Source of the DNA: a virus
Virus record (IMG/VR): IMGVR_UViG_3300021371_000935
Location: 1 to 38,896 of that record
Direction: 5' to 3' (one strand)
Length of the DNA: 38,896 nt
Shown here: piece by piece, positions 7,581 through 14,434 of the stretch
How the letters are laid out: each line of letters opens with the position of its first letter
Position numbering within the stretch: the first letter of the stretch is position 1
Translations under genes and position numbers: made by a program
Notes under the pieces: model-generated
Seen by the model: the letters and a program-made list of their open reading frames with translations, nothing else
Database searches by the model: none
What the model was told of the DNA's origin: nothing

Positions 7581-8286
7581 ATTTACAATCGGGTACACTT
7601 ACTACAATGAACCTGAACTACTTCGACAACAACTAAATCTTTGGAAGCATTATCCACATCAAGTTGAAATAATACTTGTGGATGATGGTTCCAAAGAATT
7701 TCCTGCATACGATATTGTAAAAGATTTCGACTATCCAAACTTTCAATTATGGCGGGTAGATGAAGATTTGGGATTTAATAGTCATGGTTGTCGCAATTTA
7801 ATTGCTGACATAGCAACTTGCGATAACATATTATTCTCCGATATTGATTGTAACTTCTCACCTGAAACAATTGCGTTTCTAAAGCGAGTGACCTTCAATC
7901 CAAAAAGACTGTACTATTTTTCTTTTTACTCTTCTGCCTCATTTGAGTATCATCCTTGGCCAGGACATCCTAACGTCTTTATTATCAATAAAGACAAGTT
8001 TTGGGAAGCAGGTGGCTATGACGAATCGTTCACTGGTTGGCATCATGGCGACAGAGAGTTTATAGAAAGATTACAGATTGTGACAGAGCTATCAAAAATA
8101 TCAGATCACCTAGGCTTCACAGTAGTACGAGGCGCCAGAAAGTGTGAGGTAGATGCTAGAGTAGATAAAACTACTTATGATGATGTTCATATGGTCATAA
8201 AAATACCCACAAGTATGCCTCCAGAATCAGAATTAAAAGGCACAGTTAAAGAAAAAATTAACTTCTCGTATTCTCGATTATTATAA
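7561..8286 (+). CDS. family 2-type glycosyltransferase
   Basis: 241 residues with a GT-A fold signature: TIGYTYYNEPELL (about residues 8-20), VEIILVDDGSKE (about 35-46), and the DxD-like FSDIDC (about 93-98), followed by a GGYDESFTGWHHGDREF acceptor-loop motif. Such enzymes transfer a sugar from a nucleotide-sugar. With a nucleotide-sugar dehydrogenase in the same window, glycosylation of DNA, virion or host envelope is possible; the acceptor is unknown. It overlaps the previous gene by 20 bases, and its end contains the late promoter at 8282. Confidence 0.8.
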   Translation: MASKDCRFTIGYTYYNEPELLRQQLNLWKHYPHQVEIILVDDGSKEFPAYDIVKDFDYPNFQLWRVDEDLGFNSHGCRNLIADIATCDNILFSDIDCNFSPETIAFLKRVTFNPKRLYYFSFYSSASFEYHPWPGHPNVFIINKDKFWEAGGYDESFTGWHHGDREFIERLQIVTELSKISDHLGFTVVRGARKCEVDARVDKTTYDDVHMVIKIPTSMPPESELKGTVKEKINFSYSRLL

Positions 8287-8289
8287 ATA
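8282..8289 (+). promoter_or_regulatory. T4-type late promoter
   Basis: Exact TATAAATA with only 5 bases (CAGTT) between it and ATG 8295. With T4 geometry the RNA would begin at or next to the start codon. No Shine-Dalgarno sequence is present. It opens the long late block 8295-14382. Confidence 0.75.
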
Positions 8290-8294
8290 CAGTT

Positions 8295-9458
8295 ATGATG
8301 AAATTTAGCAAGTTTTTAAAAGAAGAAGCGGGTTCAGACGACAAGCTGAAACACCTAGAGCATGTAGAAGATCATGTTGTTCACGGTGGTTCAGAAGGGT
8401 TTGCACATGCCTTTCACGCCCTGAATGGTGTTCACGAGCAACTCAGAGGCGGAAAGAGCAGCACAAAGATTACTATGAAATACGATGGTAGTCCTTCTGT
8501 TGTCTTTGGCACACACCCAGAAACTGGTAAATTCTTTGTTGGTTCTAAATCTGTATTCAACAAAAATCCTAAGCTAAACTACACACCCGAAGACATTGAA
8601 AAGAATCACGGACACGCTCCTGGTCTTGTTAGTAAACTAAAAGCAGCACTTGAGCATCTGCCTAAAGTACATGACGGCAAGGGTGTCTATCAAGCAGATA
8701 TTATGCATGCTGGTGATGTCAAGCACGAAGGACATCGTGTGTCATATAAGACAAATACTATCACCTATCATCATCCTGCTGATTCAGAACACGCACAGAA
8801 AGCAGTGAATTCTAAGATAGGTGTTGCTGTACACACTGCCTACGAAGGCAAGAAGTTTGAGGACATGAAAGTCAAACAAGGTCATGTTCCTGAACTTAAA
8901 GATCACGAAGATGTACACCAGTTACCTATTCATCACGATGTGTCTAAGGCAGTGTACACACAGGCTGACCAATCTGAATACAAAAAGCATTTAGACGCAG
9001 CAGTTGAAGCATTTAAGAAGACACCGAAAGAGGCTCATGAAGCAGTGTCAAAGCATGTAATTCCTCTTAAAACTTACATGAACGCTACAGTAAGAGACGG
9101 CTCTACTCCTTCACATGAAGGCTTTGCTAAACATTACTCTACCGCAATGAAAAAGAAAGTCGCTGGTGTCAAGACAGACGCAGCAAAAGCAAAACATACT
9201 AAGACTCACGATGACACGATGAGTCATGTAAATAAGAACAAAGAACATATTGAAAGCGTCATTGCGATGCAGCAACACCTACAAAAAGCAAAAGGTGTGC
9301 TAACAAACGCTCTCAACTCACATAACACAATAGGACACGAAATAGCAGGCGCTCCTACAAATCCAGAAGGCTATGTTGTTCATCACAACGGCAAGCCGTC
9401 TAAGTTTGTACACAGACACGAATTCAGTGCTGCTAATTTTGCGAGGGCAGGTGACTAA
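8295..9458 (+). CDS. ATP-dependent ligase-like nucleotidyltransferase with head-targeting-like N terminus
   Basis: 387 residues belonging to an otherwise uncharacterised marine-phage family. It shows the marks of the covalent nucleotidyltransferase (DNA/RNA ligase, capping) superfamily: motif I KYDG with Lys62 as predicted nucleotide acceptor, a possible motif III at QADIMH (about residues 133-138), motif IV EGYVVH (358-363) and a motif V-like Lys at KFVHR (370-374). The N terminus (MMKFSKFLKEEAG) resembles T4 capsid-targeting sequences. It is very rich in His and Lys. ATG 8298 is an alternative start. Ligation of DNA or RNA ends, possibly delivered with the virion, is inference. Confidence 0.65.
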   Translation: MMKFSKFLKEEAGSDDKLKHLEHVEDHVVHGGSEGFAHAFHALNGVHEQLRGGKSSTKITMKYDGSPSVVFGTHPETGKFFVGSKSVFNKNPKLNYTPEDIEKNHGHAPGLVSKLKAALEHLPKVHDGKGVYQADIMHAGDVKHEGHRVSYKTNTITYHHPADSEHAQKAVNSKIGVAVHTAYEGKKFEDMKVKQGHVPELKDHEDVHQLPIHHDVSKAVYTQADQSEYKKHLDAAVEAFKKTPKEAHEAVSKHVIPLKTYMNATVRDGSTPSHEGFAKHYSTAMKKKVAGVKTDAAKAKHTKTHDDTMSHVNKNKEHIESVIAMQQHLQKAKGVLTNALNSHNTIGHEIAGAPTNPEGYVVHHNGKPSKFVHRHEFSAANFARAGD

Positions 9459-10084
9459 TGGCTGATAAGCATATGGTATTCAGTTTCGGACGATTTAATC
9501 CTCCGACTGCTGGTCACAGTAAAGTAGTTGACCACGTTATGAAAACCGCTGAAAAGCACGGTGCTGACCATAAAGTTATTGTCAGTCACTCACAAGACAA
9601 GCACAAGAATCCTTTGTCAGGACAGCACAAGGTTGACTATGTAAAACATATTCACCCAGACGCAAACGTGGAAGCATCAACAAAAGAGCATCCTCATTTC
9701 ATGGCACATTTAGCCAAGATGCATAAAGATGGATATTCACATGTAACAATGGTTGCAGGTTCAGACAGAGTAGAAGAGTTTCAAAAACTCGCTGATAAAT
9801 ACAACGGCCCTAACGGTCAGTATCATTTCAAGCATCTCAAAGTAGTCTCAGCAGGACACAGAGATCCTGATTCTGAAGGCACAGAAGGTGTGAGTGGTAC
9901 AAAGATGCGAGCACACGCAGGAAATAACGATTATAAATCATTCAAGTCAGGCCTACACCCAAACGCATCAGACGAACATGCTAAGAAATTATTTAATGCT
10001 ACAAGAAGTGGCATGGGATTACAAGAAAGCCAAACTAGATTATCTTTTGGAGCATTTTTAAATGAACAGAGAAGCAGTATTTAA
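9458..10084 (+). CDS. NMNAT/cytidylyltransferase-like nucleotidyltransferase
   Basis: 208 residues. GRFNPPTAGH (about residues 11-20) is the HxGH-type nucleotide-binding motif of the NadM/NadR/cytidylyltransferase fold, and GVSGTKMR (about 147-154) fits the closing ISGTxxR signature. The likely reaction is transfer of AMP or CMP to a phosphate, for example NMN + ATP to NAD+. The C terminus, LSFGAFLNE, resembles the FxxFLxEE targeting motif of neighbouring proteins. It overlaps the ligase-like gene by 1 base (TAATG) and the lysozyme gene by 23 bases. NAD+ supply for the ligase-like partner or NAD+ repair is inference. Confidence 0.7.
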   Translation: MADKHMVFSFGRFNPPTAGHSKVVDHVMKTAEKHGADHKVIVSHSQDKHKNPLSGQHKVDYVKHIHPDANVEASTKEHPHFMAHLAKMHKDGYSHVTMVAGSDRVEEFQKLADKYNGPNGQYHFKHLKVVSAGHRDPDSEGTEGVSGTKMRAHAGNNDYKSFKSGLHPNASDEHAKKLFNATRSGMGLQESQTRLSFGAFLNEQRSSI

Positions 10085-10508
10085 TCAATTAAAAGAAGAT
10101 GAAGGAGTAGTGTATGACATCTATCTCGACCATCTCGGGCTCCCTACCTTTGGAGTCGGTCATCTTGTCCTCGAGAGTGACGAGGAATTCGGACAACCAG
10201 TTGGAACTCCAGTTAATGAAGAAAGAGTCCGGTCATGTTTCGAGCGAGATCTCGATATTGCAATCGGAGAGTGTGGAACTCTATACGGAGAAGGGACATT
10301 TGGAGACCTACCAGATGAAGTCCAGCAGATCCTGGTTAACATGATGTTTAACATGGGACGTCCTCGTCTCAGCGGATTTAAAAAATTCAATGCCGCAATT
10401 GCAGAAGGCGATTGGAAAGAGGCAGCAAAAGAAGGTAGAGATTCACGATGGTACAATCAAGTCACCAATCGTGCTGAGAGATTAATGGAAAGATTGGAGG
10501 AAGTATAA
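10062..10508 (+). CDS. e: T4-type lysozyme (glycoside hydrolase family 24)
   Basis: Endolysin that cuts the MurNAc-GlcNAc bond of peptidoglycan. The 148 residues align with T4 lysozyme: catalytic triad Glu14 (in EDEG), Asp23 (in YLDHLG) and Thr29 (in PTFGVGH), a 3-residue shift from T4 E11/D20/T26; later VNMMFNMG and SRWYNQVTNRA match the C-terminal half. No signal peptide, so a holin should be needed. It begins inside the upstream gene and ends overlapping the lipase gene (TAATG), within the lysis cassette that runs to the spanins. Confidence 0.93.
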   Translation: MNREAVFNQLKEDEGVVYDIYLDHLGLPTFGVGHLVLESDEEFGQPVGTPVNEERVRSCFERDLDIAIGECGTLYGEGTFGDLPDEVQQILVNMMFNMGRPRLSGFKKFNAAIAEGDWKEAAKEGRDSRWYNQVTNRAERLMERLEEV

Positions 10509-11224
10509 TGTTATCGACTGAGTTTCATCATCACGCATGTATTGCAAGACTGGCATATAAAGACCTAGACAAAGAAGTACGCAAAGAATGGAAAGCACTT
10601 GGCTTTACTAGTGTTAAGTTTTTTGACATCGAAGGCGCACAAGCGTATGTCGTTGGTAACAAAGACCGAATCACTGTAGCATTTCGTGGCACTGAGCCAA
10701 CTGAAAAGAGTGATGTCTTTGCTGACTTGGAAGCAACTCACGAAAGAGGCTTTCACGAAGGTTTCTATGAAGAGTACGAAAAACTACAACTCAAAGTACA
10801 TGCCGAAGTAGCGAAACTCATGGGACGCAAGAAGCGCCCAGTGTATGTAACAGGTCACAGTCTCGGAGCAGCGATTGCTTCTATCTTCTGTTTTCACTAT
10901 CCAACAGCAGAAGCACTCTACACATACGGTTGTCCACGAAACGCAGCATGGTCAAAGGCAAAAGAACTGAAAGTTCCTCACTTCCGCTGTGTGAACAACA
11001 ACGACATTGTACCTAAAGTACCACCTGTGTTTCTTGGATTCAAGCATCACGGTGAACTACACTACATCAACTTCTACGGCAATGTTCGTAAGATGACTTG
11101 GTGGCAGAGATTTAAAGATGGTTGGCGTGGTCGTAGAGCAGCTTGGAGAAAGAAAGAAATCTTCGACGGCGTTCGTGACCACAGCATGGATCAATACTGT
11201 AAACACCTAGAGGATAACGACTAA
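10508..11224 (+). CDS. class 3 lipase-like alpha/beta hydrolase
   Basis: 238 residues. GHSLG places nucleophile Ser118, NNDIVPKVP supplies Asp166, and DHSMDQY gives His225, the full triad of class 3 lipases; AFRGTE near residues 58-63 forms the oxyanion part. No signal peptide or lipobox is visible. The place between lysozyme and membrane/spanin genes suggests attack on membrane lipid at lysis or infection (inference). Its C-terminal third (about 190-220) is basic and Trp-rich, which could favour membrane contact. Such lipases recur in marine T4-like phages. Confidence 0.8.
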   Translation: MLSTEFHHHACIARLAYKDLDKEVRKEWKALGFTSVKFFDIEGAQAYVVGNKDRITVAFRGTEPTEKSDVFADLEATHERGFHEGFYEEYEKLQLKVHAEVAKLMGRKKRPVYVTGHSLGAAIASIFCFHYPTAEALYTYGCPRNAAWSKAKELKVPHFRCVNNNDIVPKVPPVFLGFKHHGELHYINFYGNVRKMTWWQRFKDGWRGRRAAWRKKEIFDGVRDHSMDQYCKHLEDND

Positions 11225-11565
11225 TGTGGATTCTATTAGTTAGAGCAGCTTTAACAGGTATATTTGGTTCTGCTTTCGGAAAATGGTTTCTGTCTACTCG
11301 CATGGGCAGATGGTTTCAAACGAAGTTAGATAACTTCATGGAATATCTCGCTAAAAAATACGATATAAATATAGCAAAGAAAGAAGCTAAGTGGGCATCA
11401 GAGTATCCCGGACTAGCTAATAAAATCGAACAATTAGAGGCATGGTCACATCCTCCTATTGCTCCTGGTGGTGCGACAGAACTTATGGAAGAGATTGCTA
11501 AACTTCAAAAAGAAATAGACGCACTCAAGCCAAAAGAAAGAACTCGATCTAGGAATAAAAAATAA
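11224..11565 (+). CDS. membrane-anchored coiled-coil protein of the lysis region
   Basis: 113 residues. An N-terminal hydrophobic segment (about residues 2-22) is followed by basic helices and a coiled-coil-like C-terminal half (MEEIAKLQKEIDALK, about 87-101) ending in Lys/Arg. It starts 1 base before the end of the lipase gene (TAATG). A single N-terminal span plus a coil suits a lysis accessory or internal virion protein; I do not recognise a named family. Confidence 0.65.
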   Translation: MWILLVRAALTGIFGSAFGKWFLSTRMGRWFQTKLDNFMEYLAKKYDINIAKKEAKWASEYPGLANKIEQLEAWSHPPIAPGGATELMEEIAKLQKEIDALKPKERTRSRNKK

Positions 11566-11724
11566 ATGAACTGGATTAAAGACAGGCTCAAAGAAAGAAC
11601 TACACTTGACGGTGTTGCCTTAATTGTTATCTGCGGCAGTGTCATTGTTCTAGGCGGAATTGTAAAAATAGTGGCATGGGCAGGACTCGCCTATGGACTA
11701 TTCACTGCATTTAAAGGTGAGTGA
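11566..11724 (+). CDS. 52-residue two-span membrane protein, candidate holin
   Basis: Short ORF directly after the previous stop. A charged start (MNWIKDRLKERTTLDG) is followed by two close hydrophobic segments (about residues 17-32 and 34-48) separated by a single glycine-containing turn, and the end is FKGE. Size, topology and place between lipase and spanin genes fit a small holin or pinholin, but this is inference. Its TGA overlaps the next ATG, which supports that it is translated. Confidence 0.65.
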   Translation: MNWIKDRLKERTTLDGVALIVICGSVIVLGGIVKIVAWAGLAYGLFTAFKGE

Positions 11725-12011
11725 TGAAAAGTTTCAGAGAGTTTCTAGAAGAAGAAAAAGGCATGGAAGGCATGACGCAGAAAGGCGGACACAAACGCCC
11801 TACTGATAAAGGTGCCGGTCTTACTAAAAAAGGTGTTGAGAAATATCGTAGACAGAATCCAGGTAGTAAACTACAAACCGCTGTCACTACACCTCCTAGT
11901 AAACTAGACCCTGATAGTAAAGCAGCTAAGAGACGCAAATCATTCTGTGCAAGATCACGTAGCTGGACAGGCGAACGAGGCAAGGCAGCCCGTAGAAGGT
12001 GGAACTGCTAA
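11724..12011 (+). CDS. basic small phage protein with head-targeting-like N terminus
   Basis: 95 residues, strongly basic. The N terminus MKSFREFLEEEKG resembles T4 capsid-targeting peptides. The rest carries KGAGLTKKGVEKYRR, PGSKLQTAVTTPPSKLD and KRRKSFCARS, a pattern common in phage proteins (I recall it as DUF6321), ending in RRRWNC. The C-terminal part is shorter than the usual SFCARM...RKW form. ATG 11724 overlaps the upstream TGA. A DNA-condensing internal head protein would fit charge and N terminus (inference). Confidence 0.7.
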   Translation: MKSFREFLEEEKGMEGMTQKGGHKRPTDKGAGLTKKGVEKYRRQNPGSKLQTAVTTPPSKLDPDSKAAKRRKSFCARSRSWTGERGKAARRRWNC

Positions 12012-12406
12012 TGGGAATGAAACTTGCCCTAGTAATGCTTCTAATGATGATAAGCATGGGTGTTGTAGGTAAAATGTACTACGATGACACACAGGCTAGA
12101 CTGACTCAGCTCAGAGAGAATGCCGTCAGACTAGAACTCGCAGCTAAAACTAGCCAAGAGACTATTGGTAGATTACAAGCAGATGCGGCACAGTTTGAAC
12201 AAGCGAACAATGAACTTAGATCACAGTTAGTCGCAGCAGAAGCATATTCAGATGATCTGGCAGGTAAATTAAGAAGACATAATCTTACAGTTTTGACTTT
12301 ACAAAAGCCAGGACTAATTGAAACGAGAGTTAATAATGCAACAGCAAAGTTATTCGATGAAATGGAAACTATTACGGGCAAGCCTGTTCCTGCTCCTGCT
12401 GAGTAG
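12011..12406 (+). CDS. i-spanin-like inner-membrane lysis protein
   Basis: 131 residues from ATG 12011, overlapping the upstream TAA. One N-terminal membrane helix (about residues 3-20) is followed by a long coiled coil (about 27-90) and a Pro-rich end. This is the build of Rz-type i-spanins, which span the periplasm and fuse inner and outer membranes at the last lysis step. The next gene, overlapping by 71 bases in another frame, encodes a lipoprotein, the classic Rz/Rz1 arrangement. Assignment rests on topology and gene order. Confidence 0.75.
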   Translation: MGMKLALVMLLMMISMGVVGKMYYDDTQARLTQLRENAVRLELAAKTSQETIGRLQADAAQFEQANNELRSQLVAAEAYSDDLAGKLRRHNLTVLTLQKPGLIETRVNNATAKLFDEMETITGKPVPAPAE

Positions 12407-12752
12407 TCTAACAGCCTGTTCTCTTTTTAGTAAGCCAGAAAAAGTAGTAGTAACTCAGGTAGAGTATGTTGAAAGGACTATTCCTATTCAGCCTAGACCT
12501 AAACCTGTTACTCTATATGACATAGAGTTTTATGCTGTTACAAAAGAAAATATAGACGAATTTATAGAAAGATTTGAAAAGGCAGAAGGTAGTTTAGTTT
12601 TCTTTGCTATCAGTGTGCCTGATTACGAAAATATAGCACTAAACATGGGCGAGTTGAGAAGATTCATTGAATCTCAAAGCGCAGTCATTCTATATTACGA
12701 AGAGAATGCTAATCCAAAGCCAAAGGTAGAAGAGACAGATGAAGAGCTTTAA
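12336..12752 (+). CDS. o-spanin-like outer-membrane lipoprotein
   Basis: 138 residues from ATG 12336 (GAGAG upstream) or 118 from ATG 12357. A basic start and hydrophobic core end in the lipobox LTAC (Cys28 from the long start, Cys21 from the short one), so signal peptidase II processing is expected. A short Pro-containing linker (IQPRPKPV) and an acidic C-terminal domain follow. It overlaps the i-spanin-like gene by 71 bases in a different frame, as in Rz/Rz1 pairs. At about 110 mature residues it is long for Rz1, so the C-terminal domain may add a function. Confidence 0.75.
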   Translation: MQQQSYSMKWKLLRASLFLLLLSSLTACSLFSKPEKVVVTQVEYVERTIPIQPRPKPVTLYDIEFYAVTKENIDEFIERFEKAEGSLVFFAISVPDYENIALNMGELRRFIESQSAVILYYEENANPKPKVEETDEEL

Positions 12753-14382
12753 AGATCATTTAAACGAAGGCGGCCTCTGGGATAATATCCACGCAAAGAG
12801 AAAGCGTATCAAAGCTGGCTCAAAAGAGCGTATGCGTAAGCCTGGTTCTAAAGGTGCCCCAACAGCACAAGACTTCAGAAATTCTCAAAACGAAGGTAAA
12901 CAACATTCTTGGAAGTCTGAGGGTCACTACACAAAAGACGGTAAAGAGTGGACGGGTCCTCAACACGCACACAACGGCCAAGTAATGACAGGCGAGAAGC
13001 ATACTGCCGATAGTCAAAACTTGTATCACTACAAAGAATTATCCAAAGAAGCACAAGACAAAGTAGAAAAGAAGCATGAGATAAAAGAAGAAGAAGGCAA
13101 ATCACTTAATAATTACCAAAAAACCGTAAACAGAAATGACCTGAAAAAAGCAGAGCAGAAAGCGAAGTTAAAAAAGTCTAAAGATAAGCCAGGATTTGGC
13201 AGCTCTCCTTTGAGACTCAGTAATACTATAGGCAGGACAGCTTCTCAGAAATATTCGACAGCTTCTGGTAAAAAAATTAAAGCTACGAAGTATCACCCAG
13301 GAGCTCCTGATCCAGAAGCAGCTAAAAGACGCAAAGCTATTGAAAAACATCAAGCTAGAAAAGCTGAAAAGGATTATTGGGATGATGACACAGACTATAC
13401 AAAAGGTTGTCCGCTCTTAGAAAAACTTGATGCATCTAAAAACAGCATCGGTGACTATGTAAAAGATTTTAGCAAATCAGACGCTCCTCAATTCAAGGGC
13501 AAAAATTCTTCTAAGCGTCGTCAAATGGCTATCGCTGCTTACTTAGGTTCTAAGCGAAGAGCTGGCGAGAGAAAACTAGGCGAAGAAATTAAATACAATT
13601 CAACTATGGGTGCTATGGATTGGGGAACACCTGCTGGCACAGATTACATGAAAGATGTAACTCCGGGTCAAAAGAATCCTAAAGAAGATCCTGTTAAGCC
13701 TTTAGAACAGTCTACTCTCAAAAAACTCAATGTAAAAGACGAGTATGTTAGAGAAGAAACTGAGGCTGGCGAAACTAAAGCAGAGTATCGTAAAGACAAC
13801 GCTGACGAAGCGCCTGAGTTAGGTGATTACGCTCTCACAAAGCAAGACATCAAAGAACTTGAACACGAAGCAGATGCTATTACTTGGGAACAAGCTATAG
13901 AACTTGGTATGTATGACCCAGACGAACTCGAAGATGATTTAAATTCAGCAGATCCACATGATGAAGTAAACATCACTGAAGTATTGTCAATACAAGGAAG
14001 ACTCAAGCGTAAGTTTACCGCTAGAAAGAATAGACAAAGACTAAAAGTTGCTCGTGGTATTGCTCTTAGACGAGGATCATCACCAGATCGTTTGAAGAAA
14101 CGAGCACAACGTGGCGCAAAAGGTATGATATACAAGCGACTATTGAAAGGACGAGACAGGTCAAAGTTACCACCAGCAGAGAAAGGTCGTCTTGAGAAGC
14201 TGATTGGTATGTACGCTCCTTTAGTATCAAGACTAGCGCAAAGAATGCTTCCTGGAATGCGTAAACTAGAAATCAATCGCATGAAGAACAGAAAGGGCGG
14301 CGCACAAAAAGCTAAGAAGTATAAAGCAGCACGTCCTACTGCTAAGAAGCAAACAGCAAAGAAATTTAAGATAAAAAGATAG
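12739..14382 (+). CDS. mosaic basic internal-head-type protein
   Basis: 547 residues built from several small modules that I recall as separate proteins in other T4-like phages: N-terminal MKSFKDHLNEGGLWDNI with AKRKRIKAGS...RKPGSKG (residues 1-40), a KYHPGAPDPEAAKRRKA linker, SIGDYVKDFSKSDAPQFKGK (about 235-254) with AIAAYLGSKRR, an acidic middle, and a C-terminal basic block (about 420-530, RQRLKVARGIALRRGSSPDR to LPGMRKLE). The N-terminal LNE|G resembles a T4 prohead-protease site after a targeting peptide. No enzyme motif. Likely packaged in the head and possibly processed. It overlaps the o-spanin gene by 14 bases. Confidence 0.65.
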   Translation: MKSFKDHLNEGGLWDNIHAKRKRIKAGSKERMRKPGSKGAPTAQDFRNSQNEGKQHSWKSEGHYTKDGKEWTGPQHAHNGQVMTGEKHTADSQNLYHYKELSKEAQDKVEKKHEIKEEEGKSLNNYQKTVNRNDLKKAEQKAKLKKSKDKPGFGSSPLRLSNTIGRTASQKYSTASGKKIKATKYHPGAPDPEAAKRRKAIEKHQARKAEKDYWDDDTDYTKGCPLLEKLDASKNSIGDYVKDFSKSDAPQFKGKNSSKRRQMAIAAYLGSKRRAGERKLGEEIKYNSTMGAMDWGTPAGTDYMKDVTPGQKNPKEDPVKPLEQSTLKKLNVKDEYVREETEAGETKAEYRKDNADEAPELGDYALTKQDIKELEHEADAITWEQAIELGMYDPDELEDDLNSADPHDEVNITEVLSIQGRLKRKFTARKNRQRLKVARGIALRRGSSPDRLKKRAQRGAKGMIYKRLLKGRDRSKLPPAEKGRLEKLIGMYAPLVSRLAQRMLPGMRKLEINRMKNRKGGAQKAKKYKAARPTAKKQTAKKFKIKR

Positions 14383-14391
14383 CTGGTCTAG

Positions 14392-14434
14392 GTTTGTTTT
14401 GTTATAAATACAAGTATGGAAAAACAAAACAAAC
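14392..14434 (+). promoter_or_regulatory. 12-base inverted repeat enclosing a late promoter and start codon
   Basis: GTTTGTTTTGTT (14392-14403) pairs perfectly with AACAAAACAAAC (14423-14434). The 19-base loop holds most of the late promoter and ATG 14416. RNA reading in from upstream would loop out and block the start; RNA begun at the promoter would lack the 5' arm. Low sequence complexity lowers certainty. Confidence 0.5.
14403..14410 (+). promoter_or_regulatory. T4-type late promoter
   Basis: Exact TATAAATA, 5 bases (CAAGT) before ATG 14416, the same spacing as at 8282. The predicted RNA start coincides with the start codon. No Shine-Dalgarno sequence is present. Confidence 0.75.

Noticed and set aside
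11364-11371. TATAAATA inside the coiled-coil membrane protein gene
   Set aside because: No start codon with ribosome-binding site follows at a late-promoter distance and no hairpin accompanies it; likely codon chance (AAATACGATATAAATATA).
13827-14282. 151-codon open frame on the minus strand
   Set aside because: Antisense shadow of the basic mosaic protein; no ribosome-binding site or promoter, Ser/Arg-rich composition typical of reversed Lys-rich coding.
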